This document shows, piece after piece, positions 44,557 to 52,129 of a stretch of 64,000 nt of DNA. The translations under genes were made by a program, and so were the position numbers. The notes below the pieces were generated by a model, which saw only the letters and a list, made by a program, of their open reading frames with translations, ran no database searches and was not told the origin of the DNA. The DNA comes from Micromonospora chokoriensis. Its GTDB lineage: Bacteria > Actinomycetota > Actinomycetes > Mycobacteriales > Micromonosporaceae. Within the stretch, counting starts at the first letter, position 1. Each line of letters opens with the position of its first letter. The stretch covers positions 1 through 64,000 of the forward strand of contig NZ_JOAN01000018.1 of assembly GCF_000718555.1 (NCBI RefSeq). The letters are read 5' to 3'.

Positions 44557-45273
44557 CCGTACGCTAGTGAGTCGCTGCCCGTTTGGGAACGGCCCGAACC
44601 TCAGCCGAGGGCGGTGCCGGTGCCGTTGAGCCGCGAGAAGATCGCCGCAACGGCGATCCGGCTTGCCGACGCGCACGGCCTCGACGGGCTGTCCTTGCGC
44701 AAGATCGCCAAAGAGCTCGGCGTCGGTCCGATGCGGCTCTACGACTACGTGGGCAACAAGTCCGAACTGCTCGATCTGATGGTCGACGTCGTCTATGCCC
44801 GGATCGCCGAGGTCGGCCAGCGCGATGGGTGGCGCGCCACGGTGCTGGCCATCGCCCACGCGACCCGCGAGGCCGCCCTCGATCATGAGTGGTTCTCCGA
44901 CCTGCTCGGCGGACGGCCACACCTGGGACCACACGCGCTCGCCGTGGGCGAGGCGACCGCAGCGGGGCTCAGCGCGGCCCCCGGCGTGCGTGACATCGAC
45001 GATCTCCAGCGAGCCGTGGGCGCCCTCAACGCCTTCATCATCGGAGCGGTCCGCAGGGAGGTCACCGAGCGGCGCACCACCCGCTCCACCGGCACCGATG
45101 AAGCCGCCTTCCAGGCCAGCCTCGGCCCCTACCTCACGCGCATGTTGAAAACCGGCAGATACCCCACCGTGGCCCGGCTCGTCATCGACGGCGCCCACCT
45201 CAATGCGGAGGAGACCTTCAAGCACAACCTGACCACCGTCCTGGACGGCATCACCAGCCAATCCCGAACCTGA
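44548..45273 (+). CDS. TetR-family regulator
   Basis: 241 residues. After a 25-residue Pro-rich tail the HTH reads LSREKIAATAIRLADAHGLDGLSLRKIAKELGVGPMRLYDYVGNKSELLDLMVD (in blocks), followed by a TetR_C type ligand domain rich in Ala and Leu. GTG 44548 is leaderless-type with TACACT 6 nt before it. The dyad covering its start codon points to autorepression and control of the divergent FAD monooxygenase, released by the substrate or a related compound. Confidence 0.92.
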   Translation: MDTPYASESLPVWERPEPQPRAVPVPLSREKIAATAIRLADAHGLDGLSLRKIAKELGVGPMRLYDYVGNKSELLDLMVDVVYARIAEVGQRDGWRATVLAIAHATREAALDHEWFSDLLGGRPHLGPHALAVGEATAAGLSAAPGVRDIDDLQRAVGALNAFIIGAVRREVTERRTTRSTGTDEAAFQASLGPYLTRMLKTGRYPTVARLVIDGAHLNAEETFKHNLTTVLDGITSQSRT

Positions 45274-45320
45274 CCCACTGCTCGACGGGTGGGGTTCCTC
45301 GGCGCGACAGGAGACCACGA

Positions 45321-46145
45321 GTGCACGTCAGCCTGGCGACGAGCGCCGGCAGGGCCGATCGGCCGAACGAGGACTTCGTCGGCGCGGTCCCCGGTGCTGT
45401 CGTCCTGCTCGACGGCGCCGGCATTCCGGGCGCCGAGTCGGTCTGCTTGCACGGCGTCGCCTGGTACACGCACCGCCTCGGCGGCACGCTGCTCGGGTAC
45501 CTGTCACGCGGCGACGGGCGAGACCTCGCCGCTATCCTCGCCACCGCCATCGGTGAGATTGCTGGCGAGCACGGCGACACCTGCGACATCGCAGACCCCA
45601 GCAGCCCGCAGGCCACCGTCGCGGTGGTCCGCGCCGACCACGATCGCCTGGAGTGGCTCCTGCTCGCGGATTCCTTCCTCGTCCTCGACCAGGCCGATGG
45701 CGGCCCGCAGGTGGTCACCGACGAGCGCGAGACGACCGCCCGGCGCGACTGCTCGGCGCCGCTGGCGGGCCTTGTTCAGGGAACGCCGGAGTACGACCGG
45801 GTACGAGCCTCCTGCGTGACCGCGCTGCGTGCCTGCCGCAACAAGCCGGGCGGCTACTGGATCGCCAAGGATGACCCGCGCGCGGCGCGGGAGGCGGTGA
45901 CCGGCCGCCGGGCCCTCGCCGACCTGAACGGTGTCGCGCTGCTCAGCAATGGCGCCAGCCGCATCGTCAGCCCGTACGGCCGCACCGATTGGCCTGGCGT
46001 GCTGGACCTGCTCCGCGCCGGCGGGCCGGCCGGCGTCATCGCCCAGGTCCGGCAGGCCGAAGTGCAGGGTGCTGAAGTACAGGGTGCCGATGCGCAGGGC
46101 CCGGATGACGCCACCGTGGCCCACTGCACGCACCTGTCGCGTTGA
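45321..46145 (+). CDS. PP2C-like phosphatase-domain protein
   Basis: 274 residues with PPM/PP2C hallmarks: RPNEDFVG (motif 1), VVLLDGAGIPG (degenerate DGHGG), LLLADSFLVL (the GDS motif with Ala for Gly) and C-terminal DDATVAHC (usually DNxT). Metal-binding Asp residues seem kept, so weak Ser/Thr phosphatase activity is possible. Just before the last motif is a short repeat AEVQGAEVQGADAQG. GTG 45321 has ACAGGAG 7 nt upstream. No partner kinase is nearby. Confidence 0.75.
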   Translation: MHVSLATSAGRADRPNEDFVGAVPGAVVLLDGAGIPGAESVCLHGVAWYTHRLGGTLLGYLSRGDGRDLAAILATAIGEIAGEHGDTCDIADPSSPQATVAVVRADHDRLEWLLLADSFLVLDQADGGPQVVTDERETTARRDCSAPLAGLVQGTPEYDRVRASCVTALRACRNKPGGYWIAKDDPRAAREAVTGRRALADLNGVALLSNGASRIVSPYGRTDWPGVLDLLRAGGPAGVIAQVRQAEVQGAEVQGADAQGPDDATVAHCTHLSR

Positions 46146-46160
46146 GCGTCGGCTCGCAGA

Positions 46161-46445
46161 GTGTCGATGACCCGGAAAGGCACCTCGATCGACGGAAGTT
46201 CCCCTGACCGAACAACGCTAGGGTTCGGGACGCCCAGGAGTGCCCTGCTCGCGGCCCGCCAGCAGTTCCAGACGCCGAATCCGATCGGTTGGGACAAGGG
46301 TCGCGAGCGATCCGACATCGACCTGGCCCATGCCAAGTTCCAGTCCGCCGTCGACCTGTCCGTCGACTCGTTCCGCGAGATCGTGCTCGGCTTCCTTGGT
46401 GAGACGGGGGACCTACGACAGAGGCTCGGCAGTTCGACCAACTGA
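46161..46445 (+). CDS. Small hypothetical protein
   Basis: 94 residues from GTG 46161 (ATG 46167 alternative). No family recognised. The second half (about residues 45-90, ERSDIDLAHAKFQSAVDLSVDSFREIVLGFLGE) is amphipathic helical and has normal GC3 bias, while the first 40 codons are atypical, so the real start may be later. 15 bp after the PP2C-like gene, possibly co-transcribed. Confidence 0.5.
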   Translation: MSMTRKGTSIDGSSPDRTTLGFGTPRSALLAARQQFQTPNPIGWDKGRERSDIDLAHAKFQSAVDLSVDSFREIVLGFLGETGDLRQRLGSSTN

Positions 46446-46546
46446 GGCCGGATGGCGCACCCGTACCCTGGGTCGGCTGTGCCCCGGGCGACGCACCTGT
46501 GCGAGCCTGCTCCCGTCGTTGGAAGCGCACCTTTGCTGGAGGCCCG

Positions 46547-47107
46547 GTGTTTGCCCTGCTACTGACCGAGGATGTCGAGCTGCGCCCGTTGGACCCGTGG
46601 CGGGCCGAGGAGTTCCTCGCCCACCTCGACCGGGCCCGCGAGCACATCCAGCCCTGGGTGTCACCGTCCTTCGTCGCCACCGACCTGCCGTCGGCCCGTG
46701 CGGTGTTGCAGCGATACGCCGACCGTTGGGCCAGCGACAGCGGCGGCATCTGGGGGCTGTGGTGGGGCGGCACGCTCGTCGGTGGGGTCTTGTTCGTGTC
46801 GTTCGACGCCACCCTGGGCGTCTGCGAGGTCGGTTGCTGGGTGGAGCCGGCGGCGCAGGGCAGGGGCCTGGTCGCCCCGGCCGTCCGCCGGATCGTCGAC
46901 TGGGCGGTCCGCGAGCGCGGCATCCAGCGGGTGGAATGGCGTACCAACGCCGACAACATGCGCAGCAAGGCCCTCGCCAGCCGGCTCGGGCTGCGCCTCG
47001 ACGGCACGCTGCGCCAGGTCAGCCCGGGTCCGCACGGCCGCGTCGACCTTGAGGTCTGGTCGGTGCTGGCCGACGAGTGGCGCGACGGACCACTCACCGT
47101 CCACTGA
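46547..47107 (+). CDS. RimJ/RimL-type GNAT acetyltransferase
   Basis: 186 residues. VELRPLDPWRAEEFLAHLDRAREHIQPW is the RimL-like start, EVGCWVEPAAQGRGLVAPAVRRIVDWAV holds the acetyl-CoA loop, and VEWRTNADNMRSKALASRLGLRLDGTLRQ the C-terminal pattern (given in blocks). GTG 46547 has GCTGGAGG 4-5 nt upstream. Likely acetylates an N-terminus or small amine. Confidence 0.88.
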   Translation: MFALLLTEDVELRPLDPWRAEEFLAHLDRAREHIQPWVSPSFVATDLPSARAVLQRYADRWASDSGGIWGLWWGGTLVGGVLFVSFDATLGVCEVGCWVEPAAQGRGLVAPAVRRIVDWAVRERGIQRVEWRTNADNMRSKALASRLGLRLDGTLRQVSPGPHGRVDLEVWSVLADEWRDGPLTVH

Positions 47108-47149
47108 CGACGGCGAAGAGTTGTCGTACCCGCCCGGCACCATGCATCC

Positions 47150-47563
47150 ATGGCCGTCCCCGCGCTCACCCCGCAACCCGACCCGCCGCGTTCCGTGCCG
47201 CTGCGTGAGGCGCGCACCCGGTTCAGCCAGCTCGTCGCGCTGGCCGAGCTGACCGACGCGGTCACCGTCGTCACCCGCGACGGCGATCCCCGCCCGGTCG
47301 CCGCGATCGTCCCCGCGGCAGCCGCCCGCAGCGGCGCGCAGGCCCGCGCCGACGCCGACCGGCTCGCCACGGTCACCGCCGGCTGGGCCCGTCGCCTCGA
47401 CGAGCAGCACCGACGCAGCAGCCAGCGGCACGCCGCCGAGCTGGGCGCGGTCCGCGCGGCGCTGGCCGAGGCGTGGGCCGAGCTGGATCGCCGGGTCGTC
47501 CCGGGCAGCGACCCGACGCTCGCCCGGCTGCGCGCCGCACACGCCGACCTGCTCGCCGGCTGA
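47150..47563 (+). CDS. Phd/YefM-like antitoxin-domain protein, no toxin partner
   Basis: 137 residues. The N-terminal 55 residues PLREARTRFSQLVALAELTDAVTVVTRDGDPRPVAAIVP (in blocks) match the Phd/YefM DNA-binding fold. The rest is an Ala/Arg-rich helical tail (likely coiled coil), longer than a normal antitoxin tail. Neither side encodes a Doc, RelE or PIN toxin, so it is an orphan or a stand-alone regulator. Confidence 0.7.
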   Translation: MAVPALTPQPDPPRSVPLREARTRFSQLVALAELTDAVTVVTRDGDPRPVAAIVPAAAARSGAQARADADRLATVTAGWARRLDEQHRRSSQRHAAELGAVRAALAEAWAELDRRVVPGSDPTLARLRAAHADLLAG

Positions 47564-47586
47564 CTCGCGTCCGCTCGGCTGACGGC

Positions 47587-47607
47587 GTCCCACGGCGTCC
47601 GTGGGGC
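47587..47607. terminator. Small hairpin terminator
   Basis: CCCACGG-CGT-CCGTGGG (47589-47605), extended by one wobble and one G-C pair, between the convergent Phd-like and modC genes. Confidence 0.5.
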
Positions 47608-47613
47608 TCGGGG

Positions 47614-48681
47614 TCAGCCAGTGGCTGGGTATGCGTGGGTCTCGGTCGCCTTGACCGCCACCCAGACCCGCTGGCCGGGGATCAGCTGCAACTGGGCGGC
47701 GGCGGCCGGCGTGACGTCGGCGGCCACCCCGATCGGCCCGTCCAGTTGCACCCGCACGTTGTCGCCGTGCCGCTGGACGCCGGCCACCGTGCCAGCCCAG
47801 GTGTTGCGAGGGCTGCCCTCCGGTCGGGTCGGGTGCAGGGCCACCGCCGCCGGGCGGAAGGCCACGAAGGCTTCGCCGTCCAAGCGGTCGGCGACGGTCA
47901 GGGTCAACTCCGGCGCGACCCGTACCGTGTGCCCGTCGGCGCGGCCCCGGTAGAGGTTCAAGCCGACCAGCCGGGCGACGTAGTCGGTGCGCGGGCGAGC
48001 GGTGACGCTCGGCCCGTCGCCCTCCTGCACCACCCGGCCACCCTCGACGATGACCAATCGGTCGGCCAGTGCCAGCGCGTCCAGCGGGTCGTGGGTGACC
48101 AGCACCGTCACGCCCGGGTGGGCGGACAGGTGCCGGTGCAGCTCGGCGCGGGTGTCCAACCGGGTACGGGCGTCCAGCGCGGCGAGCGGCTCGTCCAGCA
48201 GCAGCAGCGACGGTGCCACGGCCAGCGCGCGGGCCAGCGCCACCCGCTGCGCCTGCCCGCCGGAGAGCTGCCGGGGCCGGCGCTGCGCCTGCGCGTCAAG
48301 CCCCACCCGACCGAGCCACTCACGGGCCGTGGCGCGGGCGGCCCGCCGGTCGACGCCGTGCCGGCGCGGCCCGAAGGCCACATTGTCCAATGCGCTGAGG
48401 TGCGGAAAGAGCAGGTAGTCCTGGAAGACCACGCCGATCGACCGGCGTTCGGTGGGCACCCAGCCCTCGGTCGCCGGGCGGTCCAGGTCGACGCCGTCGA
48501 GGGTGACGTGCCCGTCGGTGAGGGGATGCAGCCCGGCCAGCGCGCGCAGCGCGGTGGTCTTGCCGGCGCCGTTCGGGCCGAGCAGCGCCACCACCTCGCC
48601 CGGCGCGACCCGCAGCGGCACGTCGAGCCGGAAGGTGCCCCGGTCGACGACGAGCCGGGCGTCGAGGAGCCGATCGCTCAT
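47614..48681 (-). CDS. modC: Molybdate ABC transporter ATP-binding protein ModC
   Basis: 355-residue ATPase. Walker A GPNGAGKTT, signature LSGGQAQRVALARAL, Walker B LLLLDEPLAALD, H-loop VTHDPLDALALAD, plus a C-terminal TOBE/Mop-like domain (about 285-355, NTWAGTVAGVQRHGDNVRVQLDG in blocks) that binds oxyanion. ATG 48681 overlaps the modB stop (ATGA). Powers molybdate uptake with ModB and ModA. A tungstate specificity cannot be excluded. Confidence 0.92.
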   Translation of the reverse strand: MSDRLLDARLVVDRGTFRLDVPLRVAPGEVVALLGPNGAGKTTALRALAGLHPLTDGHVTLDGVDLDRPATEGWVPTERRSIGVVFQDYLLFPHLSALDNVAFGPRRHGVDRRAARATAREWLGRVGLDAQAQRRPRQLSGGQAQRVALARALAVAPSLLLLDEPLAALDARTRLDTRAELHRHLSAHPGVTVLVTHDPLDALALADRLVIVEGGRVVQEGDGPSVTARPRTDYVARLVGLNLYRGRADGHTVRVAPELTLTVADRLDGEAFVAFRPAAVALHPTRPEGSPRNTWAGTVAGVQRHGDNVRVQLDGPIGVAADVTPAAAAQLQLIPGQRVWVAVKATETHAYPATG

Positions 48682-49529
48682 GCGTTGGTCATCCAGCGGT
48701 CCCGTAATGCGACGAGGATGCCCACCGACACGACGAGCAGCACCAGGCTGAGCACGATCGCGGACTCCAGGTCGGTCTCCAACGCCAGGTAGACGGCGAG
48801 CGGCATGGTCTGCGTCCGGCCGGGGTAGTTGCCGGCGAAGGTGATGGTGGCACCGAACTCGCCGAGCGCCCGCGCCCAGCAGAGCACCGCCCCGGCGGCC
48901 AGACCGGGTGCCACCAGCGGCAGCGTGACGTGGGTGAAGGTGGTCCACCGGCTGGCGCCCAGCGTCGCCGCGGCCTCCTCGTAGCGGTGGTCGGCGGCGC
49001 GTAACGCACCCTCCACGGCGATGACCAGGAACGGCATGGCGACGAACGACTCGGCCAGCACGACACCCGCGGTGGTGAAGGGCAGGGTGAGGCCGAACGT
49101 GGCGTCGAGCCAGCCACCGAGCAGCCCACGCCGGCCGAAGACCAGCAACAGCGCCACCCCACCGACCACCGGCGGCAGCACGAGCGGCACGGTGACCAGC
49201 GCGCGTACCAGCCGACGGCCGGGAAACTCGACCCGGGCCAGCACCCAGGCGAGCGGCACCCCGAGCAGCAGGCAGAGCGCGGTGGCCAGGGTCGCGGTCT
49301 GCACCGACAGCCGCAGCGCGGTCAGCGCCCCTGGCTCGGTGAGCCGCTGCGGCAGGGTCGTCCACGGCGCCCGGATCAGCAGGCCGGCCAACGGCAGGAC
49401 GAGGAACAGCAGCCCCAGCCCAGCGGGGATCAGCAGCGCCGCCGGCACCCGCCCGCGCCGTCGGGGCATGGCGTGCTGCCTGCGTACCGTCGGCCTTTGG
49501 GGTGCCTTGTCGTCGCGGACCTGGCTCAC
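48678..49529 (-). CDS. modB: Molybdate ABC transporter permease ModB
   Basis: 283-residue permease with six predicted membrane helices after a basic N-terminal tail. TLGASRWTTFTHVTLPLVAPGLAAG is the EAA loop (in blocks) and CWARALGEFGATITFAGNYPGRTQTMPLAVY is the ModB/CysU-type signature (in blocks). GTG 49529 overlaps the modA stop (GTGA). ATG at residue 21 is an alternative start. Confidence 0.93.
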   Translation of the reverse strand: MSQVRDDKAPQRPTVRRQHAMPRRRGRVPAALLIPAGLGLLFLVLPLAGLLIRAPWTTLPQRLTEPGALTALRLSVQTATLATALCLLLGVPLAWVLARVEFPGRRLVRALVTVPLVLPPVVGGVALLLVFGRRGLLGGWLDATFGLTLPFTTAGVVLAESFVAMPFLVIAVEGALRAADHRYEEAAATLGASRWTTFTHVTLPLVAPGLAAGAVLCWARALGEFGATITFAGNYPGRTQTMPLAVYLALETDLESAIVLSLVLLVVSVGILVALRDRWMTNA

Positions 49530-50320
49530 GGAGCCTGGAACCCCGCCTCGGCGAGGACCGCCTGCGCCGGCGCCGAGCGGACGTACGCGACAAAGGCCCG
49601 TGCGCCGGTCGGGTTCGGTGCGTCCTTCAGCGCGACGATCGGGTAGTCGTTGACCGCCCTCGCCGACTCGGGAAACTCCACGCCGGTCACCTCGGCGCTC
49701 GCTGCCCGCGCGTCCGTGCGGTAGACCAACGCCGCATCGACCTCGCCGAGCTTCACCTTGGCGAGCGCACCCTTGACATCCTGCTCAAGGGTGACCGGCG
49801 TCAACGCGACACCGGCCGCGTCCAGGGCGGTGCGGGCCGCCGCGCCACAGGGCACCTGACTGGCGCAGAGCGCCACCTTCACACCCGGGCCGGTCAGGTC
49901 GGTCAGGCTGGCCACCCCCTTCGGGTTGCCCCGGGGCACCGCGATCACCAGCTGGTTGCGGGCGAAGGTGCTCGGTGTGCCATCGGCGTTGCCGGCCTCG
50001 GTGACCGTGGTCATGTTCGCCGGAGCGGCCGAGGCGAACACGTCCGCCGGCGCACCCTGGGTGATCTGGTTGGCCAGGGCGGAACTGCCGGCGAAGTTGA
50101 AGGTGACGCTGCTGCCGGGATTGGCGGCCTCGAAGTCCTTCCCGATGCGGGTGAACGACTCGGTCAGCGAGGCGGCCGCGAACACCGTGACCCGGCCGCC
50201 TTCGGTGCCGCCGGTTGCCTGGTCATCGCCCGCGCCGCACCCGGCCAACGCCAAGCCGGCTGCCACCATGCCAGCCGCCACCAGTACGGCCACCGCCGTG
50301 CGCATGCTCCGCGCGCTCAT
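49526..50320 (-). CDS. modA: Molybdate-binding lipoprotein ModA
   Basis: 264-residue lipoprotein, lipobox LAGC with Cys28. The mature part begins VTVFAAASLTESF, the typical ModA start, then FAGSSALANQITQGAPADVFASA, the anion-binding Ser/Ala segments (in blocks), and VDAALVYRTDA. Captures molybdate (or tungstate) for ModBC. Its start overlaps the upstream HTH-Mop gene (ATGA). Confidence 0.93.
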   Translation of the reverse strand: MSARSMRTAVAVLVAAGMVAAGLALAGCGAGDDQATGGTEGGRVTVFAAASLTESFTRIGKDFEAANPGSSVTFNFAGSSALANQITQGAPADVFASAAPANMTTVTEAGNADGTPSTFARNQLVIAVPRGNPKGVASLTDLTGPGVKVALCASQVPCGAAARTALDAAGVALTPVTLEQDVKGALAKVKLGEVDAALVYRTDARAASAEVTGVEFPESARAVNDYPIVALKDAPNPTGARAFVAYVRSAPAQAVLAEAGFQAP

Positions 50321-50739
50321 CCGCCCGACCTGCCGCGCGCCGGGGCGGGTGCGGCCCGCTCCACCACCACCGTGGTCGACTTGATCACCGCGACGGCCAC
50401 CGAACCGACCCGCAGGTCGAGCTCGTCGACGGCCTCTCGGCTCATCAGCGACACGACCCGAAACGGGCCCGCCTGGATGTCGACCTGGGCCATCACCGTG
50501 TCCTTGCGAACGTCGACGACGATGCCGCGCAGCCGGTTGCGGGCCGAGGAGAACTCAGCGCCCGCGTCCGGGTCGGCGGCCTGGGCGCGCGCGAACGCCG
50601 CCAGGTCGACCCCGTCAACGACCCGATGGCCATGCTCGTCGCGCTCGGCCCTCAGGCGCCCGGCGTCCACCCAGCGGCGAATGGTGTCGGCGCTGACGCC
50701 GAGCAGGTCGGCGGCCTCCCCGATCCGGTACGTCGTCAC
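50317..50739 (-). CDS. HTH-Mop (MerR-like HTH plus molybdopterin/TOBE domain) protein
   Basis: 140 residues. The N-terminus YRIGEAADLLGVSADTIRRWVDAGRL is an excisionase/MerR-like HTH. The C-terminal half SARNRLRGIVVDVRKDTVMAQVDIQ...VAVAVIKSTTVVVE is a single Mop/TOBE oxyanion-binding domain. Likely senses molybdate and controls modABC, with which it is co-transcribed (ATGA overlap with modA). GTG 50739 is leaderless-type, TAGGGT 6 nt upstream. Confidence 0.9.
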   Translation of the reverse strand: MTTYRIGEAADLLGVSADTIRRWVDAGRLRAERDEHGHRVVDGVDLAAFARAQAADPDAGAEFSSARNRLRGIVVDVRKDTVMAQVDIQAGPFRVVSLMSREAVDELDLRVGSVAVAVIKSTTVVVERAAPAPARGRSGG

Positions 50740-50745
50740 CCGTTC

Positions 50746-50751
50746 ACCCTA
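50746..50751 (-). promoter_or_regulatory. Leaderless -10 element of the mod operon
   Basis: TAGGGT on the minus strand exactly 6 nt before GTG 50739. No clear -35 is seen. Confidence 0.55.
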
Positions 50752-50888
50752 ACGCCCGCAACTGCAAGGGCGAAAGCCCGAAACAGCCAGCACCCGCCCG
50801 GACAACCGGGTGCTAGAACCAGCAAGTGCCTGCCACCCCTGCCGGCCGCCCGCGCCGCCCGTGCCGTCCGTGCCGTCCGCATGATCGG

Positions 50889-50949
50889 GCTCGAACCAGG
50901 AAGTAGTGGTGTCGGCGTATCGGTGAGGCCACTACATCCTGGTTCGAGC
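50889..50949. repeat. Palindromic intergenic repeat, copy 1
   Basis: 21-bp arms (50889-50909 and 50929-50949) pair at 20 of 21 positions around a 19-nt loop. Arm landmarks are GCTCGAACCAGGAAGTAGTGG. The same landmarks (GCTCGA, GGAAGTAGTGG, CCACTAC, GGTTCGAGC) recur in the element at 57725-57809, so this is a dispersed repeat, not a simple terminator. It lies between two leftward genes, and the 262-bp gap holds nothing else recognised. Confidence 0.8.
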
Positions 50950-51001
50950 GCGTCTGGCGTCTGGCGTGGGGCGGGCTCGCGCGAGCCCGCCCGCCGCGCG
51001 G

Positions 51002-51394
51002 TCAGCAGTTGCGGAGTACGGGGGACTGGTTGAGCAGTTGGCCACGGGTCGACACGAAGCGGCGGTAGCGCTCACTGTCAACGGCCGACGGGCGGAACGC
51101 GGCGACGCGGTGGCAGTTCTGGAACGCCAGGCGTACGCCGAAGTGCCGCTCCAGGCCGGCGCGGATCGCGTCGCTCGCCAGTGCGCGGAGCAGTTGTCCT
51201 CGGTCGGCTTCGGTGGGCGGCGGGACGGCGTTGTCGGCCAGGTCGGCGTCGCCGGCCTCCAACTCGGCGACCACTCGGCTGACGGTGGCCCAGGCGTACG
51301 GGAGCGAGTCACGGACGCAGGCGATGAACGCCTCGTCGTCGACGGGGCCGTGTTCGGCGGCTTCGAGCAGGGCGGGCGGGACAGTGAGCGACAT
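51002..51394 (-). CDS. SCO5389-family protein
   Basis: 130-residue small helical protein conserved in actinobacteria, recognised by LPYAWATVSRVVAELEAGDADLADN (in blocks), PPPTEADRGQLLRALASDAIR and LERHFGVRLAFQNCHRVAAF. Function unknown to me. ATG 51394 has GGAGGAG 2-9 nt upstream. About 20-43 bp upstream lies an AT-richer dyad-like stretch (51414-51437) of operator character. Confidence 0.85.
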   Translation of the reverse strand: MSLTVPPALLEAAEHGPVDDEAFIACVRDSLPYAWATVSRVVAELEAGDADLADNAVPPPTEADRGQLLRALASDAIRAGLERHFGVRLAFQNCHRVAAFRPSAVDSERYRRFVSTRGQLLNQSPVLRNC

Positions 51395-51413
51395 AGTTCT
51401 CCTCCGCTTCAGC

Positions 51414-51437
51414 TAACGATTACCGTTTTCAGTAACG
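51414..51437. promoter_or_regulatory. Possible metal-regulator (Zur-like) box
   Basis: On the minus strand the stretch reads TGAAAACGGTAATCGTTA, AT-rich for this genome and with AACG-N5-CGTT symmetry. It resembles actinobacterial Zur sites (TGAAAA..) only loosely. It sits where an operator would for the SCO5389-family gene. Confidence 0.25.
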
Positions 51438-51498
51438 GCGTCGACTGAGCAGACCACGTCGGCCGGACGACGTCAACGACGTCCCGGCGCGGCGCGCC

Positions 51499-51546
51499 GC
51501 GAAAGCCCGCGCGGAGGACACGCGCGAAAGCCCACGCTGAGGACAC
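51499..51546. repeat. Short imperfect tandem repeat
   Basis: Two adjoining units of about 24 bp built on CGCGAAAGCCC(G/A)CGC followed by GAGGACAC, with a decayed third unit to about 51572. In the 218-bp gap between smpB and the SCO5389-family gene. No gene or stable RNA recognised. Confidence 0.55.
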
Positions 51547-51612
51547 GCGCGGAAGGCGCGCGCGGAAGGGCACGCGTGCGAGAGACGCCCGCGAACGGCG
51601 GACGTGTGGGCG

Positions 51613-52104
51613 TCAGGGCCTGCGGGGGTGGCCCTTGAGGTGTCGGCCCAGCTCGCGAGCGATCTCCCGGTTGGCGTCGCGCTCGGCCAGGGTCTGCCGC
51701 TTGTCGTACGAGCGCTTGCCCTTGGCCAGGGCCAGCTCGACCTTGGCGTAGCCGTTCTCGAAGTACATCGACAGCGGGACCAGGGTCACTCCGCCCTCGC
51801 GGACCTTGTCGAGGATCCGGTCGATCTCGGCCCGGTGCAGCAGCAGTTTGCGGTTGCGGCGCGGGGCGTGGTTGGTCCAGGTGCCGTAGGCGTACTCGGC
51901 GATGTGCAGGCCGTACAGCACGATTTCGCCGTCGCGCTCGTGCGCGAACGCGTCCACCAGTGAGGCCCGCCCCTCACGCAGTGACTTCACCTCGGTGCCG
52001 ACCAGCACGATGCCCGCCTCGTACGTGCGCAGCACGGTGTACTCGTGCTGGGCCTTCTTGTTCGAGGCGATCAACCGGCGTGCGGGCTGCTTGGACGGAG
52101 TCAC
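51613..52104 (-). CDS. smpB: SsrA-binding protein SmpB
   Basis: About 163-residue tmRNA-binding protein for trans-translation ribosome rescue. Clear motifs: [38 protein letters not shown] (in blocks), [17 protein letters not shown] and C-terminal [27 protein letters not shown] (in blocks). GTG 52104 is chosen to fit the usual length. GTG 52128 is also possible. TATATC lies 8 nt upstream, so the message may be near-leaderless. No ssrA gene is seen next to it. Confidence 0.95.
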   Translation of the reverse strand: MTPSKQPARRLIASNKKAQHEYTVLRTYEAGIVLVGTEVKSLREGRASLVDAFAHERDGEIVLYGLHIAEYAYGTWTNHAPRRNRKLLLHRAEIDRILDKVREGGVTLVPLSMYFENGYAKVELALAKGKRSYDKRQTLAERDANREIARELGRHLKGHPRRP

Positions 52105-52129
52105 CAGGCGACGATATAAGGCCGCCACC

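Noticed and set aside
43342..46160. Defence island around the DUF1963 and PP2C-like genes
   Set aside because: No nuclease, helicase, NTPase or membrane effector partners. The TetR/FAD-monooxygenase pair is a common small-molecule response unit.
46547..47900. Toxin partner for the Phd-like protein
   Set aside because: The flanking genes are a GNAT with RimL features and modC. The GNAT lacks the short DUF1778-GNAT toxin arrangement, and the Phd fold is not its usual antitoxin.
51480..51612. tmRNA (ssrA) next to smpB
   Set aside because: Looked for the tRNA-like ends and an ANxxxxxFALAA-type tag on both strands; neither is present. The region is tandem-repeat filler.
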